From contig NZ_QAYG01000009.1 in NCBI RefSeq assembly GCF_003053845.1, forward strand, positions 1 to 64,000: 64,000 nucleotides of DNA, written 5' to 3'. Each line of letters begins with the position of its first letter. Positions within the stretch are counted from its first letter, which is position 1. The notes beneath the pieces were generated by a model. The model was not told the DNA's origin. It saw only the letters and a program-made list of their open reading frames with translations, and searched no databases. The position numbers and the translations under genes are program-made. This DNA is from Breoghania corrubedonensis (GTDB taxonomy: Bacteria > Pseudomonadota > Alphaproteobacteria > Rhizobiales > Stappiaceae). Shown here one piece after another: positions 1 through 8,600 of this stretch.

Positions 1-112
1 CCAAACGATCCAAAACACCCATGACTGCCTCCAAAAGACAGTCTTGAATCACGCATCGATCCAAATGTGAATCCCATTAGAGTCCACACAACCTAGGCTA
101 TGTCCGCGGCCT

Positions 113-538
113 TCAGTCCCGGATCACCAACACCGAACACTCCGCATGGCGCACGACCTTGGCCGCGTTTGACCCCAGAAGATAGGTGGCGAAACCGGGG
201 CTGTGCGAGGCGATGACGATGAGGTCGGCGTTGAAGGCCTGCGCCTCCTCCAGAACCTCGTGGTAGACTGCCCCGGAACGCACCGAGACGCTGACGCGCT
301 CTTCCGGCAGATCCAGCTTGGCGGCAATGAGAGCGAGCTGTTCGCGCGCATCCGCCGCGATTCGCGAATCGTAATCCGAATCCAGCGCCTCGGTCACGAA
401 TCCCTGAATCGGCGATATGACAGAGACCAGCCGCAACTCGGCATCGTACTGCTTGACGAACTCCACGGCCTTGGCGAGCGCGGCGTCCGCGAAGTCGCTC
501 TCCGCCGGATCGATCGGGACCAAGATTGAATTATACAT
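113..538 (-). CDS. Universal stress protein (UspA family)
   Basis: A 141-residue single Usp domain, the usual size for one-domain cytoplasmic stress proteins. It opens with the typical beta-strand MYNSILVPID and ends with the nucleotide-loop region containing G-S-N-A-A-K-V-V-R-H-A followed by the terminal strand SVLVIRD. The GxxG-like stretch (SPGFATYLLGS) resembles the ATP-binding type of UspA. The family binds ATP and supports survival under stress, but the exact role is rarely known. It stands alone and is transcribed away from the glutamine-synthetase-like gene at 799. About 110 bases to its left hold no gene I can recognise. The family call is firm; the physiological role is not. Confidence 0.93.
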   Translation of the reverse strand: MYNSILVPIDPAESDFADAALAKAVEFVKQYDAELRLVSVISPIQGFVTEALDSDYDSRIAADAREQLALIAAKLDLPEERVSVSVRSGAVYHEVLEEAQAFNADLIVIASHSPGFATYLLGSNAAKVVRHAECSVLVIRD

Positions 539-798
539 CGGCTATCGGCACCCCCTTATTTCCCCCACTTGATATATCACGCTCAGACGACCGTGGTGCC
601 ATCACATTGACAATCGTCACATTTGGCGAGTGAGTAGGAATACGAACTAATGTGTCGGGCGGTTCTCTCCATCCGGCATCCCTTCCCAATACGATACGGG
701 GCATACGATAGTGAAACCGTTGGCGAGCGCGAGCCCACTTGACGCGAGCGCCGCGGCAGCGCCTCCTCCCCTTTGATCAACCCGATGGAGCATATCCG

Positions 799-2178
799 AT
801 GCCTTCCGAAGACCTCGCCACTCACGTTCCCTCGGGTCCCGCCGACGCCGTGCGCTGGCTGCGAGAGGCCCGCATCGACGAGGTGGAGTGCATCGTTCCC
901 GACATGAGCGGAATCATGCGCGGCAAGATCATCCCGCGCGAGGATTTCATCCGTCTTTTCGAGGACGGCGTCCGGCTTCCCGAATTCCTGTTCTTCCAGG
1001 CCGTGACCGGTGATACCGCAGATGAAAGCGCCGTGGTCAATCCGCTCGACCGCGACATTCGCGCGGTACCCGATCTCAGTACGATGCGGCTGGTGCCGTG
1101 GTACGAGGAACCGACCGCGCAGGTGATCTGTGACTGCGTGTTCATGGACGGCAAGCCGGTGGATTTCGCGCCGCGCCAGGTTTTGCGCCATGTCCTGTCG
1201 CTCTACGCCGAAAGAGGGCTGAAGCCGGTCGTCGCGCCCGAGCTTGAATTCTACCTGACGGGCCGCAACGACAATCCGGACCTGCCGCTGACCGTCCCCG
1301 AAGGACTTTCCGGCCGCAAGGAGTCCGGCCATCAGGCCTACGGCATCGAGCATGCCAACGACTACGACCACGTCGTCAACCTGATCTACGACTATTGCGA
1401 ACAGAGCCGCATCGAGATCGCCACCATGGCACACGAGGCGGGCCCGGCGCAGCTTGAGATGAATTTCCGCCACGGCGATCCGATCGAGCTTGCCGACCAG
1501 ACCTTCCTGTTCAAACGCACCGCCCGGCTCGCCGCGCGCCGGCACAACATGGTCGCGACCTTCATGGCCATGCCGCATCAGGACATGCCGGGTTCGGCCA
1601 CCCATATCCACCAGTCGATCGTGCGGCAGGAAGACGGCTCCAACATCTTCGTCGACGCGGAAGGAGCCGACTCGCCCGCGCTGCTGCACTATATCGGCGG
1701 ACTGCAGACCTATGTGCCGGCGGCAATGTCGGTGTTTTGTCCGAACGTGAATTCCTACCGCCGCATCCGCCTTGAATCGGATGCGCCGATCAACGTTCAC
1801 TGGGGGCGCGACAACCGCACCTGCGGACTGCGCGTGCCCGATTCCTCGCCCGCTTCCCGTCGGGTGGAAAACCGTGTCATCGGCGCCGACAGCAATCCCT
1901 ATCTCGCCATGGCGGCAACGCTTGCCTGTGGCCTGCTGGGGCTTGAGGAGGAACGCGAACCGGAGCCAATGGTGGATGTCGATGCGCACACGCTTGGCGT
2001 CTCGTTGCCATGGCACATCCACCAGGCGCTGTCGGTGCTGCAGGAATCGGAGCCCTTGCGCCGCATCCTGGGCGGCCGCTTCGTCGATGCCTATGTCGAC
2101 GTCAAGCAGCTCGAATGGCGCCTCTACAACAAGGTCATCTCGTCGTGGGAGCGTGAGTATCTGCTCTTGAACGTGTAA
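799..2178 (+). CDS. Glutamine synthetase family protein (PuuA/GlnT-like ligase)
   Basis: A 459-residue glutamine-synthetase-fold ligase. The frame is open from 739, but ATG 799 is preferred because GGAG lies 8 bases upstream. The N-terminal beta-grasp region carries VPDMSGIMRGK, typical of the gamma-glutamyl-amine ligase branch (PuuA, GlnT) rather than true GlnA. Catalytic-domain landmarks are PELEFYL, AGPAQLEMNF, the GSATHIHQS loop, NSYRRI, and RVPDSSPASRRVENR near the C terminus. Such enzymes join glutamate to ammonia or a polyamine using ATP. No puuBCD-type partners are adjacent, so the substrate is open. It is monocistronic and converges with the glycosyltransferase at 2262. No adenylylation-site claim is made. 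Confidence 0.9.
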   Translation: MPSEDLATHVPSGPADAVRWLREARIDEVECIVPDMSGIMRGKIIPREDFIRLFEDGVRLPEFLFFQAVTGDTADESAVVNPLDRDIRAVPDLSTMRLVPWYEEPTAQVICDCVFMDGKPVDFAPRQVLRHVLSLYAERGLKPVVAPELEFYLTGRNDNPDLPLTVPEGLSGRKESGHQAYGIEHANDYDHVVNLIYDYCEQSRIEIATMAHEAGPAQLEMNFRHGDPIELADQTFLFKRTARLAARRHNMVATFMAMPHQDMPGSATHIHQSIVRQEDGSNIFVDAEGADSPALLHYIGGLQTYVPAAMSVFCPNVNSYRRIRLESDAPINVHWGRDNRTCGLRVPDSSPASRRVENRVIGADSNPYLAMAATLACGLLGLEEEREPEPMVDVDAHTLGVSLPWHIHQALSVLQESEPLRRILGGRFVDAYVDVKQLEWRLYNKVISSWEREYLLLNV

Positions 2179-2261
2179 CAACACGACGTCGCAACCAGGG
2201 ATAGGGCTCGCGTTCGGACCACGTGCAAGGTCCCACGGGCTAATCCCGCAAGGCTGAACGA

Positions 2262-3338
2262 TCACGTATTCAGAACGATACAATTGTCATCTGTTATGCG
2301 CATGCACCGCCTGATCGTGGTGACATAGCCCCATTTCTTCTTCTTCCGCAAACGGTTGACAAAATCTGCCTCCGCCGGCGTGCCGGGCACAACCTCGCCG
2401 CGCGGGCACGCATCCAGTTGTGCTTCCCAAACGTCCATGTTCTGTTTCAGACCTCGAAAAAGCCGGACTTCTTCCATCGAGAAATTCGGGGATCTGACGT
2501 CTATAACGTTGCATCCATTGCGATAATTGGCAACGAGCCAGGTGAAGTCCGCCGTGTCAATTTCTTTGTCGAGCCAGTTCTGTCCGTATTTTTCGACCAG
2601 AGGCCGCGCCGTCATGTTTATCTTTTGCGCGAAATCCTTTGGCGGACAGATCCGTATTTTGTCCCTGAGATTTCGAAAGCTCAGGAAGGGAACGTGGAAG
2701 ATCGAATACGATGTATCCTGGGGAAAACGTTTTCTGAGTTTTCCGAGGACACCCCAATTGAGGTTCAAGGGACGGTGATTACCTTCCGTTATCAGGAAAT
2801 TTCGGAACAGACGCGTGTTATACGCCATCTTGCTCGTTCCCGATGGTTCGCGCTGGAAGGACAGCGCAGCGGCATCGGTCAGATTTGCAACGGTTCCGAC
2901 AGGAACACCATTGCGCCAATGCAGACTGACGACACTCTTGTCAGCATGCCTCTCCATGAATTCCCTCGTCTCGGACAAGCTCGAGAATGGGAGGAATTCA
3001 TCGATGTCGAGCACGAAGACCCAATCGAACCCCCGGATCTCGGCGAAATTTGACAAGACGGAGTTGATGTTCACATCCGATGCGAAGATCGCCATGCGGG
3101 ACCTGAACACCGAAACCCGATCGGTTGCCAAGCCACGATAGTCCTTGTCGGAGTTGTGATCGATCAGGAATATCTTGTCGACGCATCGCAGGTGATAGGC
3201 AAGAAACGCCGGGATGTATTGCCTGCTGTTTTTCGTCTGAACGACTATGCACGATTTCTTATTAGAGAACATATTTCTTATTTTTTGTATCACACGTGGC
3301 GCGTGACTTCGCGATAGCCCGTCAACGGGGCGTATCAT
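2262..3338 (-). CDS. Glycosyltransferase family 2-like protein
   Basis: A 358-residue protein whose core begins near residue 27 with IVVQTKNSRQYIPAFLAYH, the pattern of GT2-related enzymes that start 'I..K.N...I..FL.YH'. A DxD-like LDIDEFLPF motif (about residue 113) probably binds the nucleotide-sugar metal. Family members transfer sugars to polysaccharide or glycan acceptors. The downstream ATG at 3272 (MFSNKK) sits nearer the domain start and is a plausible alternative start; neither ATG has a strong ribosome site. Base composition is visibly less GC-rich than the neighbours (many TTT, AAT, AAA codons), hinting at transfer. No polysaccharide cluster surrounds it, so the acceptor is unknown. 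Confidence 0.8.
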   Translation of the reverse strand: MIRPVDGLSRSHAPRVIQKIRNMFSNKKSCIVVQTKNSRQYIPAFLAYHLRCVDKIFLIDHNSDKDYRGLATDRVSVFRSRMAIFASDVNINSVLSNFAEIRGFDWVFVLDIDEFLPFSSLSETREFMERHADKSVVSLHWRNGVPVGTVANLTDAAALSFQREPSGTSKMAYNTRLFRNFLITEGNHRPLNLNWGVLGKLRKRFPQDTSYSIFHVPFLSFRNLRDKIRICPPKDFAQKINMTARPLVEKYGQNWLDKEIDTADFTWLVANYRNGCNVIDVRSPNFSMEEVRLFRGLKQNMDVWEAQLDACPRGEVVPGTPAEADFVNRLRKKKKWGYVTTIRRCMRITDDNCIVLNT

Positions 3339-3870
3339 CTGTCGGACACGCCATCAGGCGCATGTGGTTTGCGGGACCGGCTGGCAGGCTGCGGGACCAG
3401 CCGGAGGGAGGGCTTGCTTGGAGGGAGGACTTGCTTGGAAGGAGACTGTCTTGAGGGTTCTCTTGGTGGGCGACAGGCCGGTCTGGCGAGGATAGCGGGA
3501 GCGTCGACAGGCGCGGAAGATCTCGCCCTCCCGCGTTCAGGGCGCCGGTTCATTTGCGAAAAATGTCCGCAACAGCACGCTGTCCGCCTGTCTACGGAGG
3601 AATTCGGGAACGTTCGCGCCAAGCTATCAGAGCGGCATTAGGGGGAATAATCAGTCATCATGCCGCATGTGGGAACGAAGTCTGGAAGGGGGGTGTCCCT
3701 GACAAGGCCACGACCATAGCCGTGCCGACTGCCGGGCAGAGCGGCCCGGAACGTTCCCGAACCGGAATCCGGTCGCAGGAAATGCAGGCCAGCAGCCCGT
3801 CAGGATTTCGCAGGACGGCTTTCTGGCATGACAGGACGATTGAAAGACACGGGCGGAAAGGCGTGAAGCC
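3339..3870. other. Gene-poor gap upstream of the glycosyltransferase
   Basis: About 530 bases with no convincing gene. Open frames of 90-140 codons exist on both strands, but they lack ribosome sites and recognisable domains and consist of low-complexity Pro/Arg/Ser runs. The only structure I see is a short purine-rich tandem repeat (3403-3452). It presumably contains the promoter of the glycosyltransferase and the 3' end of the ferredoxin transcript. Confidence 0.5.
3403..3452. repeat. 17-bp purine-rich tandem repeat, three units
   Basis: Two near-identical 17-base units (GGAGGGAGGGCTTGCTT at 3403 and GGAGGGAGGACTTGCTT at 3420) are followed by a degenerate third (GGAAGGAGACTGTCTT at 3437). 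It lies in a gene-free gap upstream of the glycosyltransferase. No function is evident. Confidence 0.6.
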
Positions 3871-4194
3871 TCAGGCCTGGCGTTCGGGGATCTGGACGAC
3901 GAGGCCGTCGAGCTCTTCTGTCATCTTGATCTGGCAGGACAGCCGTGATGTCGGGCGCACGTCGTAGGCGAAGTCGAGCATGTCCTCTTCCATCGGCTGC
4001 GGCGAACCGGTGGCCTCGCTCCACTCCGGATCGACGTAGACATGGCACGTCGCGCAGGCGCAGGCGCCGCCGCATTCGGCCTCGATGCCGGCGACCATGT
4101 TCTTGATCGCGTTTTCCATGACGGTGGTGCCGACAGCGGCCTCCACGGTTTTCCGCTCGTTGCCGTCGGCGCTGACATAGGTGATCTTTGGCAT
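3871..4194 (-). CDS. 2Fe-2S ferredoxin (adrenodoxin/FdxB type)
   Basis: A 107-residue ferredoxin of the vertebrate/adrenodoxin class. The cluster ligands are visible as C-x5-C-x2-C in [14 protein letters not shown] (about residues 40-53) plus a fourth Cys in RLSCQI near residue 86. It starts [13 protein letters not shown], the standard family start. These proteins shuttle single electrons to monooxygenases, hydroxylating P450s or Fe-S assembly factors; the isc-type FdxB is one possibility but no isc genes are nearby. An inverted repeat (GGGAGGA / TCCTCCC) lies at about 4219-4240, just upstream of the start, and may be regulatory. It is transcribed in the same direction as the Hpt gene. Confidence 0.93.
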   Translation of the reverse strand: MPKITYVSADGNERKTVEAAVGTTVMENAIKNMVAGIEAECGGACACATCHVYVDPEWSEATGSPQPMEEDMLDFAYDVRPTSRLSCQIKMTEELDGLVVQIPERQA

Positions 4195-4352
4195 GAGGCT
4201 TCGCTGACTGGAGTTCTCGGGAGGATGGGAGTTCCTCCCGACATAACCGCTCCGCAGCCACAGTCAAGTCAAGGCAAAGCGCGGGCCGTCAAAAATGCCA
4301 ATTCGCCGATCGGCAACGGCGTCGTGACCAGCCGGGCCGACGCTCAGGCTCT

Positions 4353-4403
4353 TTCGTTCAGGCCCGTTCGTTCAGGCCCGTTCGTTCAGGCCCGTTCGTT
4401 CAG
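4353..4403. repeat. 14-bp tandem repeat spanning the Hpt gene stop codon
   Basis: Three full copies of TTCGTTCAGGCCCG (4353, 4367, 4381) and a partial fourth (4395-4403) run in perfect register. The Hpt gene's last codons (Asn-Glu-Arg-Ala-stop) lie inside the array, so the coding 3' end has been copied into the 3' flank. Each downstream copy contains another TGA in a shifted frame. The unit is not a multiple of three. Confidence 0.9.
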
Positions 4404-4766
4404 CAAATGCCGGATGAAGGCGTTCGCCGCGCTGATCGCGTCTTCAAGATCGCCGGAAAGCCCGTCCGTCATGGCCTGCGCATCTGCCTCCAGACGTTCC
4501 GCGAGATCGGCCACCTGCCAGGCGCCGATACCGCGCGCCGAGCCCTTGATGGTGTGAACCGCCCTGGCTCGCTGGGCGGCATCGTGCGCCTGCTTCAGTT
4601 TTTCCATCCAGATTTCGGACTGACACGAGAAGAGCCGCAACACCTCATGTTCCAGCTCGCGGTTGCCGAAAGTGTGGCGGGCGAGATGCACGAGATCGAC
4701 GGGTGCCGCCGCCTGACGTGTTTCGCTCGCAAGAGGAAGGCTGGATGACGCCATGTCGGTCTCCAC
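4386..4766 (-). CDS. Hpt domain phosphotransfer protein
   Basis: A 126-residue stand-alone histidine phosphotransfer protein. The phosphorylatable His sits in AVHTIKGSARGIGA (about residue 70), the textbook Hpt motif HxxKGSA. The rest is a four-helix bundle with an N-terminal helix (LVHLARHTFGN...) and a C-terminal helix ending in RHLLNERA. Hpt proteins relay phosphate between hybrid kinases and response regulators; no kinase is adjacent, so the partner is unknown. It lies upstream of the growth-pole gene rgsE on the opposite strand. Its stop codon falls inside a 14-bp tandem repeat. Confidence 0.9.
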   Translation of the reverse strand: METDMASSSLPLASETRQAAAPVDLVHLARHTFGNRELEHEVLRLFSCQSEIWMEKLKQAHDAAQRARAVHTIKGSARGIGAWQVADLAERLEADAQAMTDGLSGDLEDAISAANAFIRHLLNERA

Positions 4767-5679
4767 AAGTCGCGCCCGGTCTTCCGCAGTCGGAATGACA
4801 GACGGGGTCCGGACACCTCATCAAGATGCCCTCAACCGGCAAAAACGGGGTTAAGGGTGAATAGGGTTTTCCCCGCAGTGATGCCGGCACGCATCAACAA
4901 AGTGAATTTTTGGTTAACACCCTGTCTCACGGGGCAATGGGTCCGCCGACGCGGCCGGCACGAGATACCGCGACCACGACGCAACCTGCGCCGCCCTCCG
5001 GGAGCGTCCGCCCCGCCCGCGCACAAATGACCACGAGACGCCACAAACGCCGCAGCGAACGATGCGGTTGCTCCGTTTCGTTTAATTTTCTATATATTTA
5101 ATAGATACTTATACAAATTCCCGAGACATGCCCCCCGCGAAGAGCGATCAAGCGACGAGCCTGGTTCTACGGTATCTCGAAACCACAATCGCTACTGGCG
5201 CCTGCGCCTCGCCCCGGTCCCGACGAGCGGGGCACGACACGTTCGCGCATCGACATCCAGGGGAACGGCGAGCCCTGATTCCCGACATGAGGAACCTTGC
5301 GCAAGGCCCCTGACAGGGCTTGCGGCCCCCCCCCTGGCCAACTGAGATTTCTTGTCCATTTACCCTGTTTGTGCCAATAACATGGGAGATGTGGCTGAAT
5401 GCGAAGAACGTGCTGTCGGCACAAGGCGTTATTAAGAGCCGATGTGTTAGCGGCAGGATCGTGTACCGGGACGGGACACGGACGGTCTTCGGCCACAGGG
5501 GTCGTGCCTAACATTGACCATGATGACAAGGTTCATGGCGGCCGAGCCAGAAATGGCCGCATTTGCGATGAGTCCAGCGGTGGCGGCCGCCGGGCTCGGT
5601 GACGTGTATCTCGAATGCGGCAACGGCGAACGGCAATCTGTCGCCGGCAAGTACAGAGTACCGACAGAGGCGATCTGAC
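4767..5679. other. Long intergenic region upstream of rgsE
   Basis: About 910 bases without a supportable gene. Short frames (60-80 codons) on both strands lack ribosome sites and family features. It contains an AT-rich stretch at about 5085-5130 in an otherwise GC-rich region, a plausible promoter area, and a TTGGTTAAC sequence near 4909 that resembles half a CtrA site. The true rgsE start (ATG 5680) is set by AGAGG at 5665. The length leaves room for an unrecognised small RNA, but I see no family signature. Confidence 0.45.
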
Positions 5680-8600
5680 ATGGCGGGTAAATCGCAAAAG
5701 TCCACGGATCCGGCGGAAGCGGCCCTTTCGGCCGTTGAAGAGGCGCTGAAGCTCGAGTTCGAGAGCGACACGCGCAGCGCTTCCGGCACGGGCGTGGACA
5801 CTGGGGAAAGCGGCACTACGGGGAACGGCGACGCGGTCGATGCGATCGCGGCGGCGGTGAGTGCGCGCGAACAGGAAGAAAAGAGCGCGCCGAGGCGAGG
5901 CCGACGCGCCCGCTCGACCAGGCAGAGCGCGGCCAATGACGACCGCCGCTCGATCGGCAACCTGATCTACGCGCTGCAGCGCCAGCCTTCGACGGCGCCG
6001 GTGTGGATCGCCTTCCTTCTGTCCATCGCCTGGGTCGGTATCGGCGGCGGGATTATCTGGTCGGCCTTCAATACCGAAATCAATTCCATCACGACGCTGA
6101 GCGAGATCGCGCGCTACCCCTCGCTGATCGCCGCCGGTATCGCGCTCGTCCTGCCTGTCGTGTTCTTCCTGGTTCTGGCGATCATGATCCGCCGCGCACA
6201 GGAAATGCGGATCGTCGCGCACGGCATGACCGAAGTCGCGTTGCGTCTCGCCGAGCCGGAAGACATCGCAAAGGAATCCGTGCTCAATGTCGGCCAGGCT
6301 ATCCGCCGCGAAGTCGCCGCCATGGGCGACGGCATCGAACGCGCGATCGCACGGGCCAGCGAACTGGAAGTGCTCGTTCACAACGAGGTCGCCTCGCTTG
6401 AACGCTCCTACAACGACAACGAGCTGAAGATCCGCGCGCTGATCGACGATCTGGTCAGCCAGCGCGAAGCCATCACCGCCAACGCCGATCGCGTGCGCAC
6501 CTCCATTTCCGGCGCACACGAAAGCCTGGCGACGCAACTCTCCACCACCGCCGAGCAGATCGACACCGCTGTCAGCACCGCCAACAGCCGGCTGACCGAA
6601 ACGTTCGATTCCCGCGCGATGAACTTCACCTCCGCCGTGGACGAGCGACTGGAGAACATGACGGCATCGCTCGACGCGGCCGGCCGCGGACTGGTCGATT
6701 CCCTGTCGTCGCGCGGCGAGGACTATGTCGACCGCCTGACCCGCTCCTCTTCCGAGCTTTCGGAAGTGCTGAGCCAGCGCGGCAGCGAGATCAATGTGCG
6801 CCTGTCGGAAACCGCCGACAGCCTGGTCACCACGTTGATGGACCGCGGCACGGCCATCAACAAGCTGCTGAGCGAAACCGGCACCAGTGTCACCGAGACG
6901 ATCGGCCTGCGTTCGGCCGAGGTCAACGACACGCTGACCATGGCGGGAACGACGATCACCGAGGCCTTCGCGCGCCACAGCGAGGACATCACCTCCCGCC
7001 TCGACCAGACCGGCCAGAGCCTGATCGGCGAAATCGGCGAAAAGGTTTCCGCGCTCGACGAGCGGATGCGCTCGACCGGCGACGAGGTCATCTCCTCGAT
7101 GTCCCATCACGGCGGCGAGGTGGCCGACCACATCGCCACCAAGGGTGCGGAGATCATCGACACGATCACCAGCCGCACCAGCGAAGTCGCGGACATCCTG
7201 CAGGGCACCGGCGAGTCCATCGTCGTCGACCTGTCGCTGCGCGGCGGCGAGATCGCGGCCAAGCTGGACAGCACGGCCAGCCATCTCACCGAAACCATCA
7301 CGGTCAAGGGCGGCGACCTGGCCGAACGGCTGGGCAGCATTGGTGAACGCATCCACGAGTCGATCACCGTCGAGGGCGAGCAGTTGGACAAGCGGCTTGC
7401 CTCGCGCGGCGAAGCGATGGCCGAACTCATCGCCAGCCACGCGGCCGACTTCGACGCCACCGTCGCCTCCGCCACCACAGAAATCAGTGCGGCTCTGGGC
7501 GAACGCTCCTACGAGCTTGGCCAGCGCCTGTCGGAAACCGGCACCGAGCTTGCCCGTCTCATGGGTGCGCGCGGCGATGCGATCGCCAACGAGCTGGGCG
7601 CCATCGGCGGCCGCATTTCCGAGACCGTCGACGTACGTGCCCGCGTGCTTCAGGACAGCCTGACAAGCCGGCTCGCCGAACTTGATACGCTCATCAACGA
7701 GCGCGGTGGTGAGCTTGTCGGCTCCTTCGGCAATCGCACGACGGAGCTTTCCACGGCTATCGAAGGCCATCTCGGTGCCATGGACAGCACGCTGGAGGAA
7801 CGCGCCCGCGCCCTCAACGCATCGCTCGAACAGCACCGCGAGCGCATCGACGGAACGCTGGAGGAGCGCACCGGCACGATCAACTCCGCGCTGGAGCGGC
7901 GCATCGGCGCCATGGATCGCGCCCTGGAGGAACGCACCGAAGCACTGGACGCCGCGCTGGAAAGCCGGTCCAACACCCTCGACGCCACCTTCGAGAACCG
8001 CAGTCTGGCGCTCAACGAGGCGCTGGAAAACCGGACGACCGCACTCGCCTCCTCGCTCGAAACCGGCACCACCCGCATCACGCAAGCCCTGGAAACCAGC
8101 GGCGGCCGCATTGGCGAGACGGTGGAGAGCGCTTCCACCCGTATCGCGGAAACGCTGGAGAGCGGCGCGACCCGGATCACCGAGACGCTGGACAGTGGCG
8201 GCAGCCGCATCGCGGATACCTTCGATGACAAGACGGCGATCGTCTCCGATGTCCTCAAGGCCCGCGTCGAGGAAGCCGGCGCCGACTTCGACCGTCGCAC
8301 CGACGAGATCGCCAAGCGGCTTGACGAGCGCTCGCAGGCGATCGGCGAGACGATGGCGGAAAAGCTGGAGTCCTTCGACAAGGCCGTCGGCGACCGCATC
8401 GACGGAGCCGCCAGCCATATCAACGAGCGGTCCGACAAGCTCGCGGAGACGATGAGCAGCAACATCACCCGCGTCGACGAGACGCTGGATGCGCGTGCCC
8501 GTCAGATCTCCGAGACCCTGATCGCCCGCACCCGCGAGATCGCGGGCGCCTTCGTCGTCGGCCAGAACGAGATGACCGACGCGCTCAACGGCCGCCTGGA

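Noticed and set aside
583-2283. 566-codon minus-strand frame opposite the glutamine-synthetase-like gene
   Set aside because: Shadow of a strongly supported gene; the peptide has no recognisable family and high His/Arg/Gly content.
3335-3641. Small genes of 90-95 codons on both strands in the gap after the glycosyltransferase
   Set aside because: Low-complexity peptides shaped by a purine-rich repeat, no ribosome site, no family resemblance.
4353-4403. Short regular repeats as a CRISPR array
   Set aside because: Units of 14 bp are contiguous without spacers, and no cas genes are present; this is a plain tandem repeat.
4905-4916. CtrA-binding site upstream of the Hpt gene
   Set aside because: A single TTGGTTAAC half-site without the paired TTAA at the right spacing is not enough.
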